Assembly (NCBI GenBank): GCA_963783835.1
Contig: CAWAOX010000008.1
Location: 1-41,205 of the forward strand
DNA: 41,205 nucleotides
Reading direction: 5' to 3'
DNA from: CAIQPS01 sp963783835
Lineage (GTDB): Bacteria > Actinomycetota > Thermoleophilia > RBG-16-64-13
A program made the position numbers and the translations under genes. How positions within the stretch are numbered: position 1 is the first letter of the stretch; each line of letters starts with the position of its first letter. The notes beneath the pieces are model-generated. The model searched no databases, was not told the DNA's origin, and saw nothing but the letters and a program-made list of their open reading frames with translations. Below, piece after piece: positions 33,804 through 41,205 of the stretch.

Positions 33804-34182
33804 GCAAGCTCTCGAAGTCGCAGACCAAGCATCTGCCGGGACGACCGGCCAAGGGGGGGAAGCAGGGCGAGCGAGCGCCGGCGTTGCTTTGGGCGCCTGT
33901 GGTCACGCGTACCTGGTGCCCGACTGGGTGCGGGTGCGCTGCGAGGACTTTGGCCTGCTGTTCTACGATACCCGATCGACGAGACTGACCTTCGTGCGCT
34001 CCGGTGACCTTCTGCTTCCGCCGGCCTTCACCGGTTCCGGGCGGGTCTTGGGCGTGCGCGCAGGACTCGCCGCAGGGAGCGAAGAGGCGCCGGCAGGCTC
34101 CGAGCCGGGCCGCGCGCCGCTCTCGCGTCTCCTCGAAGATCTGGTAGCGAAAGGGCTGCTCGTTGCTACCGGGGCTGCGTGA
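33790..34182 (+). CDS. mftB: Mycofactocin peptide chaperone MftB (RiPP recognition element)
   Basis: A 130-aa PqqD-like chaperone that holds the MftA leader for MftC. The recognisable core is WVRVRCEDFGLLFYDTRSTR followed by LTFVRSGDLLLPP and the C-terminal winged-helix part PLSRLLEDLVAKGLLVAT. The GTG start at 33790 lies inside the last codons of mftA, giving translational coupling. The first 35 residues are Gly/Ala-rich with no match to the core, so the real N-terminus may be internal, although no better start codon is visible. Its stop overlaps the beginning of mftC. Order mftA-mftB-mftC is as in known mycofactocin clusters. Confidence 0.88.
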   Translation: MASTEQALEVADQASAGTTGQGGEAGRASAGVALGACGHAYLVPDWVRVRCEDFGLLFYDTRSTRLTFVRSGDLLLPPAFTGSGRVLGVRAGLAAGSEEAPAGSEPGRAPLSRLLEDLVAKGLLVATGAA

Positions 34183-35272
34183 CAGGTTGTCGCCGAGGCT
34201 GAGTAACACTCCTCTCCGTGCCCCGGTCAACGTCACCTGGGAGATAACCGAGGCCTGCAACCTCCGCTGCGCCCATTGTCTCTCCGCCGGGCTGCGCTCG
34301 CAGAGGCGGGGCGAGCTGGATGTTGACCGGTGCCGGGCCCTCATCGACGAGTTGGCCCGGATACAGGTCTTCCAGGTGAACTTCGGCGGGGGAGAGCCGT
34401 TTCTCCGAGACGACTTCCTGGACGTGCTTCGCTACGCGCATCATCACGGCATCACCACCTGTGTGAGCACGAACGGCACCTTGCTCGACGACACTCTAGT
34501 TGACGCCCTCCTCGAGATGGCTCCGGTCTACCTGCAGGTCAGCCTGGACGGGGCGTGCCCCGAGACCAACGACGCAATCCGGGGCCGGGGCACCTTCGAG
34601 CGCATCCTGGCCGGGATCGAACTGCTGGCGGAAAGGGGCTATCCCGACTTCAGCCTGAACATGGTGGTGACGCGGCTGAACGCGACCGAGGTAGGGGACT
34701 TCGACGCCTTGGCTCGCCGGTACGGCGCCAAGACGAGGCTCTCGCGGTTCCGTCCGTCGGGCGGCGGCTGTCACACCTGGGAGGACTACCGTCTGACCAG
34801 GAAGCAACTGGCGGAGCTTTCCGCCTTCCTCGGCGAACATCCGGAGATACTCACCGGCGATTCGTTCTTCGCCCTTACCCCCGACAGCCGCCGGGACCTG
34901 GGGCTGAACATGTGCGGCGCGGCCAAGATGACCTGCGCCGTGGCCCCGGATGGCAGCGTCTACCCCTGCGCCTTCCTGAGCGATCAGGCGTTCCTCGCCG
35001 GCAACGTGACCAGGGAGCGGCTCGGCGACATCTTTGCGTCGTCGCCGGTGTTCGAGCGCTTCCGGGCGCTCGAGGTTGAAGCCTGCCGGGGTTGTGACCG
35101 GTTCTCTGTCTGCCACGGGGGCTGTCCGGCGGTAGGATACTTCTTGACCGAATCGATGGGCCTTCCCGACCCCGAATGTCTTCGCGCGGTGGTGCCCGCG
35201 GGCGATACCGCCGAGCAACCCGTCAAGGAGGTGGCTGATGACCCGTTTCAGAACGCAGTCGCGGCCGACTAG
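34163..35272 (+). CDS. mftC: Mycofactocin radical SAM maturase MftC
   Basis: A 369-aa radical SAM/SPASM enzyme that oxidatively decarboxylates the C-terminal Tyr of MftA and then crosslinks it to the penultimate Val. It shows TWEITEACNLRCAHCLSAG with the cluster cysteines C32, C36 and C39, then NFGGGEPFLRDDF. The SPASM region has LNMCGAAKMTCAVAPDGSVY / PCAFLS and later CRGCDRFSVCHGGCPAVGY and PDPEC, which supply the auxiliary clusters. I keep the TTG start at 34163, which overlaps mftB and has AAAGGG upstream; a TTG at 34187 is possible. The last dozen residues are encoded by the palindrome at 35240-35401, so the natural end may have been different. Confidence 0.92.
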   Translation: MLPGLRDRLSPRLSNTPLRAPVNVTWEITEACNLRCAHCLSAGLRSQRRGELDVDRCRALIDELARIQVFQVNFGGGEPFLRDDFLDVLRYAHHHGITTCVSTNGTLLDDTLVDALLEMAPVYLQVSLDGACPETNDAIRGRGTFERILAGIELLAERGYPDFSLNMVVTRLNATEVGDFDALARRYGAKTRLSRFRPSGGGCHTWEDYRLTRKQLAELSAFLGEHPEILTGDSFFALTPDSRRDLGLNMCGAAKMTCAVAPDGSVYPCAFLSDQAFLAGNVTRERLGDIFASSPVFERFRALEVEACRGCDRFSVCHGGCPAVGYFLTESMGLPDPECLRAVVPAGDTAEQPVKEVADDPFQNAVAAD

Positions 35273-35401
35273 TTCGCGCCGGACGGCACGATGCGTCGTC
35301 CTCGGTCGCGTCCGTAGCGCTGCTACGATCGCTTCCTGCGTCCTTGCCTCGCGCTTGCCCGGCGCGTCCCTGCCGGCGAAACTGCGTTCTGAAACGGGGT
35401 C
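35240..35401. repeat. 162-nt imperfect palindrome at the 3' end of mftC
   Basis: Terminal arms GACCCGTTTCAGAACGCAGT (35240-35259) and its near-perfect complement (35381-35401, one extra G) face each other. Inside them CGCGCCGG (35275-35282) pairs with CCGGCGCG (35359-35366), and the centre is CGTAGC-GCT-GCTACG (about 35313-35327). The two halves are about equal in length and partly complementary between the named blocks. It could be a miniature inverted-repeat element, a foldback RNA or a terminator. The left arm encodes the final residues of MftC. Confidence 0.7.
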
Positions 35402-35408
35402 TTAGGCC

Positions 35409-37359
35409 ATGCAGTTCCCCAACCTCTTCAGCCCTCTGCAGATCGGACGGGTGACGGTAGCGAACCGTATCTCGTTCTCGGCCCACCTCACCAACCTGGC
35501 GGACAACGGGCTGCCGAGCGAGCGGCTGACGGACTACTTGGTGGCGCGGGCGCGTGGAGGCGCCGGGCTGATCATCACCGAGGAGCAGTCGGTCCACCCG
35601 ACCGACCGGGCCTACGAGCATCTGATCGAGGCGTTCCAAGCCGGGGTCATCCCGGGATACAAGCAGTTGACCCGGGCGGTCCACGCGTACGACACGCGCA
35701 TCTTCGCGCAGCTCAACCACAATGGGCAGCAGTGCAGCGGCAGCCTTTCCCGGCTGCCGGTCTGGGCCCCCTCGCCCGTCCCGGACGTGCTCTACCGGGA
35801 GACGCCCAAGGCCATGGAGATCGAGGACATCCGCGAAGTGATCGACTACTTCGCCCGGTCGGCCGTGCACGTGCGAGAGGGCGGTTTCGACGGGGTGGAG
35901 CTACAGTTCGGTCACAGCTCGCTGGCCCGGCAGTTCATGTCGCCTCTCACCAACTACCGGGGCGACGAGTACGGAGGCGACTTCGACAACCGCATGCGCT
36001 TCCCCCTGGAAGTGGTGGCAGCGGTGCGGGCGGCGGTCGGGCCCGACTTCACCCTCGGCGTGCGCCTGTGCGCCGACGAGTTGATCCCGGGCGGGCTCAA
36101 CCTCGAGGACGCCAAGCAGATCGCGCAGCGCCTCCAGGCGACGGGCTACCTTGACTACTTCAACCTGACGCTCGCCACCTTCTACAACCTGTACCTGGTC
36201 GGCGGCCCCATGCACCTGCCCCTCGGCTACACAGTCCCGCTGGCGGCCGGCATCAAGCAGGTGGCCACCCTCCCCGTGTTCGCCACCGGGCGCATAAACG
36301 ACCCGGCATTGGCCGAGCGAGTGCTGGCCGAGGGCCAAGCGGACATGATCGGCGTGGTCCGGGGGCAGATCTGCCGACCCGGACTTCGCCCAAAAAGCCC
36401 GAGAGGGACGCACCGAGGAGATCCGCTACTGCATTGCCTGCAACCAGAACTGCTACGGCCGGGTGGGTCTCAACAAGACCATCGGCTGCGTACAGAACCC
36501 GTCGGCTGGAGCCGAGGCGACCGAGGGCGAGCACCATCTGCGCCCGGCCCTTCGGAAAAAGCGGGTCATGGTGGTGGGCGGAGGCCCCGCGGGCATGTGG
36601 GCGGCGAAGATCGCCACGCTGCGGGGACACGATGTGACCCTCTACGACAAGGGTGAAGAGCTCGGCGGCCAAGTGCTCATCGCGGCCAAAGGCGCCGGCC
36701 GGGACGAGTTCGGAGTCATCGTGCGTAACGAGCGGAACCAGCTCACCCACCTCAACGTACCTATCCGGCTCGGTGTCGAGGTGACGCCGGAGCTGGTCGC
36801 CGCCGAGCAGGCGGACGCGGTCATCGTCGCGACCGGGTCCCGGCCGAAGAGGAGCCCCGTCGGAGGCGCGGACGGTCCGGACATCTTCAACGTGTGGCAG
36901 GTGTTGAACGGAGAGGCGGAGCTTGGCGAGAAGGTGCTGTTGATCGACTACGACGGACATCATCAGGCGACGGCTACCGCGGAGTTCCTGGCGGAGTTGG
37001 GCAAGAACGTGCATGTGTTGACGTCGAGCCTCTTTGTCGGGTCCGAACTGGGACCGTCGCAGGACCTGTATCTCAGCCGGCAGCGGTTGATGCAGAAGGG
37101 TGTGACCTTCACCCCCGACTTCGCCGTGATGGAGATCAAGGGCCTGGACGTCCACGGCTTCAACGTCTATTCCAACGTCTGGGATGTTCTCGGTGGCTAC
37201 GACAGCATCGTCACCGCCATGGGCAACGATGCCGACGACGCCCTGTACTTCGCCCTCAAGGGCAAGGTGCCGGAGTTGTACCGCATCGGCGACTGCGTGG
37301 CGCCGCGGAAGGTGGACATGGCCATCCACGAAGGCTATATGGCCGGGAAGCGCGTGTGA
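35409..37359 (+). pseudogene. FadH/old-yellow-enzyme-like oxidoreductase, one frameshift
   Basis: About 650 codons of a multidomain flavoprotein like 2,4-dienoyl-CoA reductase and the FadH/OYE oxidoreductases that accompany mycofactocin genes. The TIM barrel (NLFSPLQIGRVTVANRIS, FDGVELQFGHSSLARQF, FATGRINDPALAERVL) is read from 35409. After RGQI at about 36370 the frame changes by one base and continues as DPDFAQKAREGRTEE with the cluster motif YCIACNQNCYGR, then FAD/NADH domains VMVVGGGPAGMWAAKIA and LIDYDGHHQATATAEFL. The extra base (probably T in TGCCGAC) accounts for the whole break. All family motifs remain. It lies 136 bases after mftC and just before ETF alpha. Predicted role: redox partner in mycofactocin recycling, if functional. 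Confidence 0.87.
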
Positions 37360-37376
37360 GCGGGCCGGGCGACAGT

Positions 37377-38451
37377 ATGGCCGCACCGGGCGGGACGGCC
37401 GCGCCGGGCGGCACGGTCACGGCGGGTGGCACGGCCGCGGCCCCGCTCCTGATCGTTGTGGAGCCGGTCTCCGGGACGGGCGACGCGGCAGCGGCCGCAT
37501 CTCGACTCGCTCTGGCCGCTGAAGCTCCTCCGGCTGGCGGCGGCTCTTGGAGTGCAGACGCGCTTCGTCACCTGGCCGGCCGGTCCGGACGTGGACTTCG
37601 ACTCCCTGGCCGGCGCTGTGGCCGGCGCCGTGAACGCGGCCGACCCTGTCGCAGTGCTCGTGCAGGATGGCGATGCCGGGCGGCAGCTGGCGCCTCTCGT
37701 CGCCCAGCGACTGGGAACGGGTGCGGTGTTGGGCTGCAGCGACGTGACGGTCGAAGGTGGCAGGTCCGTCGCGGCCGGCCCGGACCGCACGGCGGGCGGC
37801 GAGCCCTCGCCCCCCGCCCTCACGTTCGTCAAACCGGTCTACGGCGGCTGGCTCGAGCAGGACGTGGCTGCCGCCCCGGGCTTCGTGCCAGTGGCCACCC
37901 TTGACTTGGCGGGCATCGAAACCCCGGAAGCCGCTGCGGAAGCCGCAGCCGCGGTGCTGGCGGGGGCCGAGGTCGTTCCCTGGGCCGCCGGATCGTTCCC
38001 GCGCGTTCGCCATATCGAGACGCTCGTCCCCGACGCCCGGTCGGTCGACCTGGTCCACGCCAAGCGGATCGTCGCGGCAGGGATGGGGAGCGCGAGCGAG
38101 ACCCTTCTCGCTGCCGTGCACGAACTCGCCGACTTGCTCGAGGGCTCGGTCGGGGCTACCAGGCCGGTGGTGGACGAGGGGCATCTGCCCAAGGAGAGGC
38201 TCATCGGGCAGACAGGCAGGACGGTGGCTCCCGACCTGTACGTCGCCCTGGGCATCTCCGGGTCGCCCCATCACGTCGCCGGAGTGCGTAACGCGAACCG
38301 GGTGCTGTCGATCAACCGGGACGTGCGGGCGCCCATCTTCCAGTTCTCGGATGTTGGCTACGTCGCCGACCTCGAAGCCGTCCTCCCCGCTCTCATCGCG
38401 AAGATCAAGGAGTGGCGCGATGCACCGGCCGGAGGCGGGGATGGCCGCTAG
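37377..38451 (+). pseudogene. Electron transfer flavoprotein alpha subunit (FixB-like), one frameshift
   Basis: ETF alpha binds FAD and passes electrons to a quinone oxidoreductase. The first strand LLIVVEPVSGTGD lies in the frame of ATG 37377; the rest, from about 37495 onwards, is in the next frame (LKLLRLAAALGVQTRFVTW). The break around 37485-37500 needs one extra base. Later blocks are KRIVAAGMGS, then GQTGRTVAPDLYVALGISG followed by HHVAGVRNANRVLSINRDVR and PIFQFSDVGYVADL, the classical ETF alpha FAD domain. A GTG start at 37356 overlapping the preceding stop is also possible. The stop overlaps the FixC-like start. The N-terminus is Gly/Ala/Thr-rich before the first strand. Confidence 0.85.
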
Positions 38452-39841
38452 CCGCCCCACCTCTTCCGGCCAGTCCGGCGGCTCCGCCGCCTCAGCGGAG
38501 CGCGCCTCGGCCACCGCCAGTTTCGACGCCATCGTCGTCGGCGCGGGACCGGCCGGCACCAGCGCGGCGCTGGGTCTGGCCCAGACTGGGGCCAAAGTCC
38601 TATTGCTCGAGCGGGGCGAGTATCCCGGGGCCAAGAACATGTTCGGCGGCATGATGGCCTACTGCCCGGCCCCCGAACAGCTGGTGCCCGATTTCTGGAA
38701 GCGCGCGCCCTGGGAGCGGGCGGTGACCAAGCGGGTGCTCTCCATCACGAGTGAAGGCTCGACCACCTCTCTCATGTTCCAGGCCGCCTCGGGTTCGGAC
38801 CGGCCGGCCGTGGGAGCGGGCTCGACCTCCGACCAGGGCCTCACCGGGTTCACCCTCTTGCGGCCGCGCTTCGACCGCTGGTACGCCGAACAGGCGGTCG
38901 CCGCCGGCGTCACCCTGCTCACCGGCTGCCGCGTGGAGGGGCTGGTGCTGAGAAAGGGGGCGGTGCAGGGAGTCCGGGTCGCGGGGATCGACGACATCGT
39001 CGAGGCGCCACTGGTGATCGCCTGCGACGGCACGCTGTCGCTGCTCGCCAAGGAAGCCGGGCTTCACAAAGGCTTCAAGGCGGAACAGGTCGCTCTGGGG
39101 GTTCGCGCCCTGTACGCGATGACCGAGGAGGAGATCGACGAACGCTTCGGACTCGTCGGGCGGGAGGGCGCCACTCAGGAGTTCCTCGGCTGCACCGAAG
39201 GCGTGCGCGGAGGCGGCTTCGTCTACACGCAGACCGATGCGCTCTCGGTGGGCCTGGTGTTCCATCTCGACTCGCTGAAGCAGCGAGGCATCCCTCCCTA
39301 CGAACTGCTGGAGCGCTTCGTGGCCTCGGGGCCGGTGGCTCCCATGCTCCGCGGAGCGCGGATGGTCGAATACTCGGCTCACCTGCTGCCCGAGGCCGGG
39401 ATGCGCATGGTCCCCCGGCTCTCGATGGCCGGGCTGCTGGTCGCCGGTGACGCGGCCGGCTTCTGCTACACGAACGGCCTGACGCAGGAGGGGATGAACC
39501 TGGCGATGACCTCGGGGGTGATCGCGGCGAAGATCGGGGCCGAAGCTCTGGCTGCGGGCGACTTCTCGGCCGGCCGGCTGGAACGCTACAAGGAAGAGCT
39601 CAAAGAGAGCTTCGTCCTTCGCGATCTGACCACGTACGGACGGGCCATCGACTTTCTCCACCACGACAGGCTGTTCACGCTCTACCCGCAGGTGATCAGC
39701 GCGCTGATGGAGGATCTCTATCGGTCCGACGGCACGCCCAAGCAGAGGATCGCGCGCCTCGCCCGCCGGGCGACAAAGGGCCGGGTGCCCGTCCGCCAGA
39801 TGCTCGCCGACCTCTTGGAAGCGGGAAGGGGGTACCTGTGA
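38441..39841 (+). CDS. fixC: FixC-like electron transfer flavoprotein-quinone oxidoreductase
   Basis: A 466-aa FAD oxidoreductase of the FixC / ETF-QO group. DAIVVGAGPAGTSAALGLA (residues 29-47) binds FAD, followed by LLLERGEYPGAKNMFGG, FTLLRPRFDRWYAEQA, VIACDGTLSLLAKEAG, GLLVAGDAAGFCYTNGLTQE and GMNLAMTSGVIAAK. It takes electrons from ETF and reduces quinone, together with the FixX ferredoxin encoded next. The ATG at 38441 has GGAGG 5 bases upstream and overlaps the ETF alpha stop; an in-frame ATG at 38420 is less likely. The gene is intact, unlike its neighbours. Its overlap with fixX (4 bases) shows translational coupling. Confidence 0.92.
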   Translation: MAASRPTSSGQSGGSAASAERASATASFDAIVVGAGPAGTSAALGLAQTGAKVLLLERGEYPGAKNMFGGMMAYCPAPEQLVPDFWKRAPWERAVTKRVLSITSEGSTTSLMFQAASGSDRPAVGAGSTSDQGLTGFTLLRPRFDRWYAEQAVAAGVTLLTGCRVEGLVLRKGAVQGVRVAGIDDIVEAPLVIACDGTLSLLAKEAGLHKGFKAEQVALGVRALYAMTEEEIDERFGLVGREGATQEFLGCTEGVRGGGFVYTQTDALSVGLVFHLDSLKQRGIPPYELLERFVASGPVAPMLRGARMVEYSAHLLPEAGMRMVPRLSMAGLLVAGDAAGFCYTNGLTQEGMNLAMTSGVIAAKIGAEALAAGDFSAGRLERYKEELKESFVLRDLTTYGRAIDFLHHDRLFTLYPQVISALMEDLYRSDGTPKQRIARLARRATKGRVPVRQMLADLLEAGRGYL

Positions 39842-40113
39842 TCCCTGACGAACTGTTCGATCTGGTGAGCTACCGGATCCACCCGGAAGCCCATATCAAG
39901 CTCGACCAGGAGATCTGCAAGGGCTGCCAGCATCGCGCCTGCACCTTCTCCTGCCCGGCTCGCTGCTACACGTGGAGTGAGGAGCGCTCTCGGGTGGACT
40001 TCGCCTACGAAGCCTGCCTGGAGTGCGGCACCTGTCTACTGGTCTGCGACCGCGACGCCCTCGATTGGCACTACCCGCATGGAGGATACGGTGTACGGTT
40101 CCGCCTCACTTAG
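39838..40113 (+). CDS. fixX: FixX-like ferredoxin
   Basis: A 91-aa ferredoxin-like protein. CKGCQHRACTFSCPARCY and CLECGTCLLVC supply seven or more cysteines, as in FixX and the C-terminal domain of ETF-QO, where one 4Fe-4S cluster relays electrons from FixC to quinone. The GTG start 39838 overlaps the fixC stop (GTGA). The beginning DELFDLVSYRIHPEAHIKLD is typical of the family. It is followed after 70 bases by ETF beta. Fully consistent with an ETF-to-quinone module. Confidence 0.92.
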   Translation: MIPDELFDLVSYRIHPEAHIKLDQEICKGCQHRACTFSCPARCYTWSEERSRVDFAYEACLECGTCLLVCDRDALDWHYPHGGYGVRFRLT

Positions 40114-40183
40114 GGCAGTACCCGGCGCCGGCAAGACGGGCCGGCCGAAGCGCAGCGCACCCGCCCGGGCCGGAGGCGCGGCC

Positions 40184-41159
40184 ATGAAGCTACTCGTCTT
40201 CCTCGACGTGGCGGCCGACGTTCGCATCCCGCCCGAGCGCGACCCCAGGAGCGGCCGGGTGCGGGAGGAGCGGCTGGTCCGGGAGATCGACCCGGCCGGC
40301 GCTCGGGCCCTGGATCTGGCCCTGGCCCTGATATCGGACCGGCCCAACGGACACCTTACCGTCATCCATCTTGGCCCGCCCGAGCACGACTCCTTCCTCC
40401 GGCACGCCCTCGCCCGGGGCTGCGACCGGGCTATACGCGTGTGGGACGACGAGGCCGCCGAGGCCCGGACGGCCGGCAAAGCCCTCATCCTGGCGGCCGC
40501 GGCCCAGGCCGCCGGGTACGACCTGGTGCTCATCGGGGAGCAGGGGGTATCGGCTCCGGCGGGCAACTCGGCGTGCTTCTCGCGGAGCATCTCGCGGTGC
40601 CGTGCGTGACAGAGGTCGGGGCCGCGGAACTCTCGGCCGATTCCCGCCGCCTGGAAGCTACCCGCGACCTCGAGCGGGGCTTTCGGGAGAAGGTGGAGAT
40701 CGGGCTGCCGGCCGTCATCACTGTGGCAGGCGGAGGGCCGGCTGCAGGCGACGTATGGCTCCGGCGGACGTCTCCGCCCGAGCACTCCTGGCGGCGCTCG
40801 AGCAGGACATCACCATCTGGACGCTTGCCGATCTGGGGGTCTCGCCGGGCGCCGCGCGGCAGGCCGACCGGGCGCTCGAGTACGGTCCGCCTCGGGCCCG
40901 CCGGCCGCGGCTTCACCCCGTCGTTCCGCCCGACCCCACGCTCCCCGCGTTCGACCGCATCCTCGGGCTCGTCGCCGGATCGGTGAAGCACCGGGAGGGA
41001 CGCGTCGTGCGCCGGCCCGCCGAAGAGGTCGCGCAGGAGGTCTTCGAGGTCCTGCGCGACGAGGGATGGCTCGACCATCTGCGGCCCGGCGGAGGCGACA
41101 GGCCGGCATCTTCTGGCGCTGAAGCCCGGCCGAGCGCGGAGGCGGGCGACTCCAGGTGA
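40184..41159 (+). pseudogene. Electron transfer flavoprotein beta subunit (FixA-like), two frameshifts
   Basis: ETF beta pairs with ETF alpha. Translation from ATG 40184 gives MKLLVFLDVAADVRIPPERD, DPAGARALDLALAL, then YDLVLIGEQGVSAPAG. At about 40560 the frame must change by one missing base to give QLGVLLAEHLAVPCVTEVG and EIGLPAVITVAGGGP. Near 40745 it must change again to give MAPADVSARALLAALEQDI, TIWTLADLGVSP and finally the helical tail VAQEVFEVLRDEGWLDHL. The pieces together cover a full-length ETF beta of about 325 codons. Each break is a single-base deletion relative to the expected gene. The stop overlaps the next start (GTGA at 41156-41159). Confidence 0.82.
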
Positions 41160-41205
41160 TCCCTCTCGAGTACCGGCTGCGCGAGTCGGTGCGGCTCGAG
41201 CCGGG
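41156..41205 (+). CDS. Start of next gene, possibly MftF glycosyltransferase (partial)
   Basis: A GTG at 41156 overlaps the stop of ETF beta and opens a frame to the right edge. Its 16 codons read VIPLEYRLRESVRLEPG. A short strand-rich start of this kind resembles the N-terminus of mycofactocin glycosyltransferases, and mftF would fit the locus. Only a few residues are visible, so identification is tentative. Confidence 0.35.
   Translation, partial: MIPLEYRLRESVRLEP

Noticed and set aside
32542..34344. 600-codon minus-strand frame across the mycofactocin genes
   Set aside because: It covers dehydrogenase, mftA, mftB and mftC antisense and shows no family features; typical for GC-rich DNA.
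35238..35405. 55-codon frame with a strong GGAGG before its ATG
   Set aside because: The product is Arg/Ser-rich without pattern and comes wholly from the palindrome, so I treat it as chance, though the ribosome site is notable.
36253..37386. 377-codon minus-strand frame
   Set aside because: Antisense to the OYE-like gene, with no recognisable motif.
1..41205. CRISPR array, rRNA, transposase or integrase genes
   Set aside because: No regularly spaced repeats, rRNA sequence, or DDE or tyrosine-recombinase motifs were seen.

Overview
This is a GC-rich (clearly well above 60% by eye), gene-dense bacterial window, best read as a deep-branching actinomycete-like lineage. Supporting points are GTG/TTG starts, GC-rich codon ends, a mycofactocin locus with a zinc alcohol dehydrogenase of the kind found with mycofactocin in Rubrobacter-like bacteria, MMPL and DUF4386/DUF4389 membrane proteins, and Ser/Thr-rich secreted lipoproteins. 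The class cannot be fixed from the sequence alone.

Left part (1-10.6 kb), mostly housekeeping and envelope genes: a metallophosphoesterase cut by the left edge, an inositol-phosphatase-family enzyme, a membrane-anchored HEAT-like protein, a CpsB/YwqE-type PHP phosphatase whose start codon looks lost, a bifunctional mannose-1-P guanylyltransferase / mannose-6-P isomerase, and a polyprenyl diphosphate synthase directly followed by selA and selB. A good tRNA-Sec gene lies 8 kb further on, so the window holds most of the selenocysteine machinery; selD and a selenoprotein were not seen.

Middle (10.6-18.9 kb): a minus-strand signalling cassette with LuxR-type response regulator, sugar-type solute-binding lipoprotein, histidine kinase with extracellular sensor, and stand-alone receiver. 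It has no ABC permease, so the binding protein may serve sensing. Divergent from it are a MacB/FtsX-like permease, its ATPase (frameshifted) and a radical SAM protein.

Accessory region (18.9-22.9 kb): between tRNA-Sec and the flavoprotein lies a decayed island with small hypothetical genes, a multiply frameshifted secreted-protein remnant, a truncated kelch-like gene and two tRNA-Ser-like 3' ends that look like integration scars.

Then (22.9-32.4 kb): a fumarate-reductase-like flavoprotein, an internally duplicated beta-helix protein, a minus-strand operon DUF4389 - DUF4386-like - methyltransferase, and a plus-strand pair of membrane protein and MMPL transporter.

Right part (32.5-41.2 kb), the most interesting: a mycofactocin locus. 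Zinc alcohol dehydrogenase - mftA (40 aa, ending VDGICGVY) - mftB - mftC, then an FadH/old-yellow-enzyme-like oxidoreductase, ETF alpha, a FixC-like flavoprotein-quinone oxidoreductase, a FixX-like ferredoxin, ETF beta, and what may be the first codons of mftF at the right edge. The arrangement suggests a route from alcohol through mycofactocin to ETF and then quinone. Three of these redox genes carry single-base frameshifts (four events), so the module is either decaying or misassembled here. A 162-nt imperfect palindrome sits at the end of mftC.
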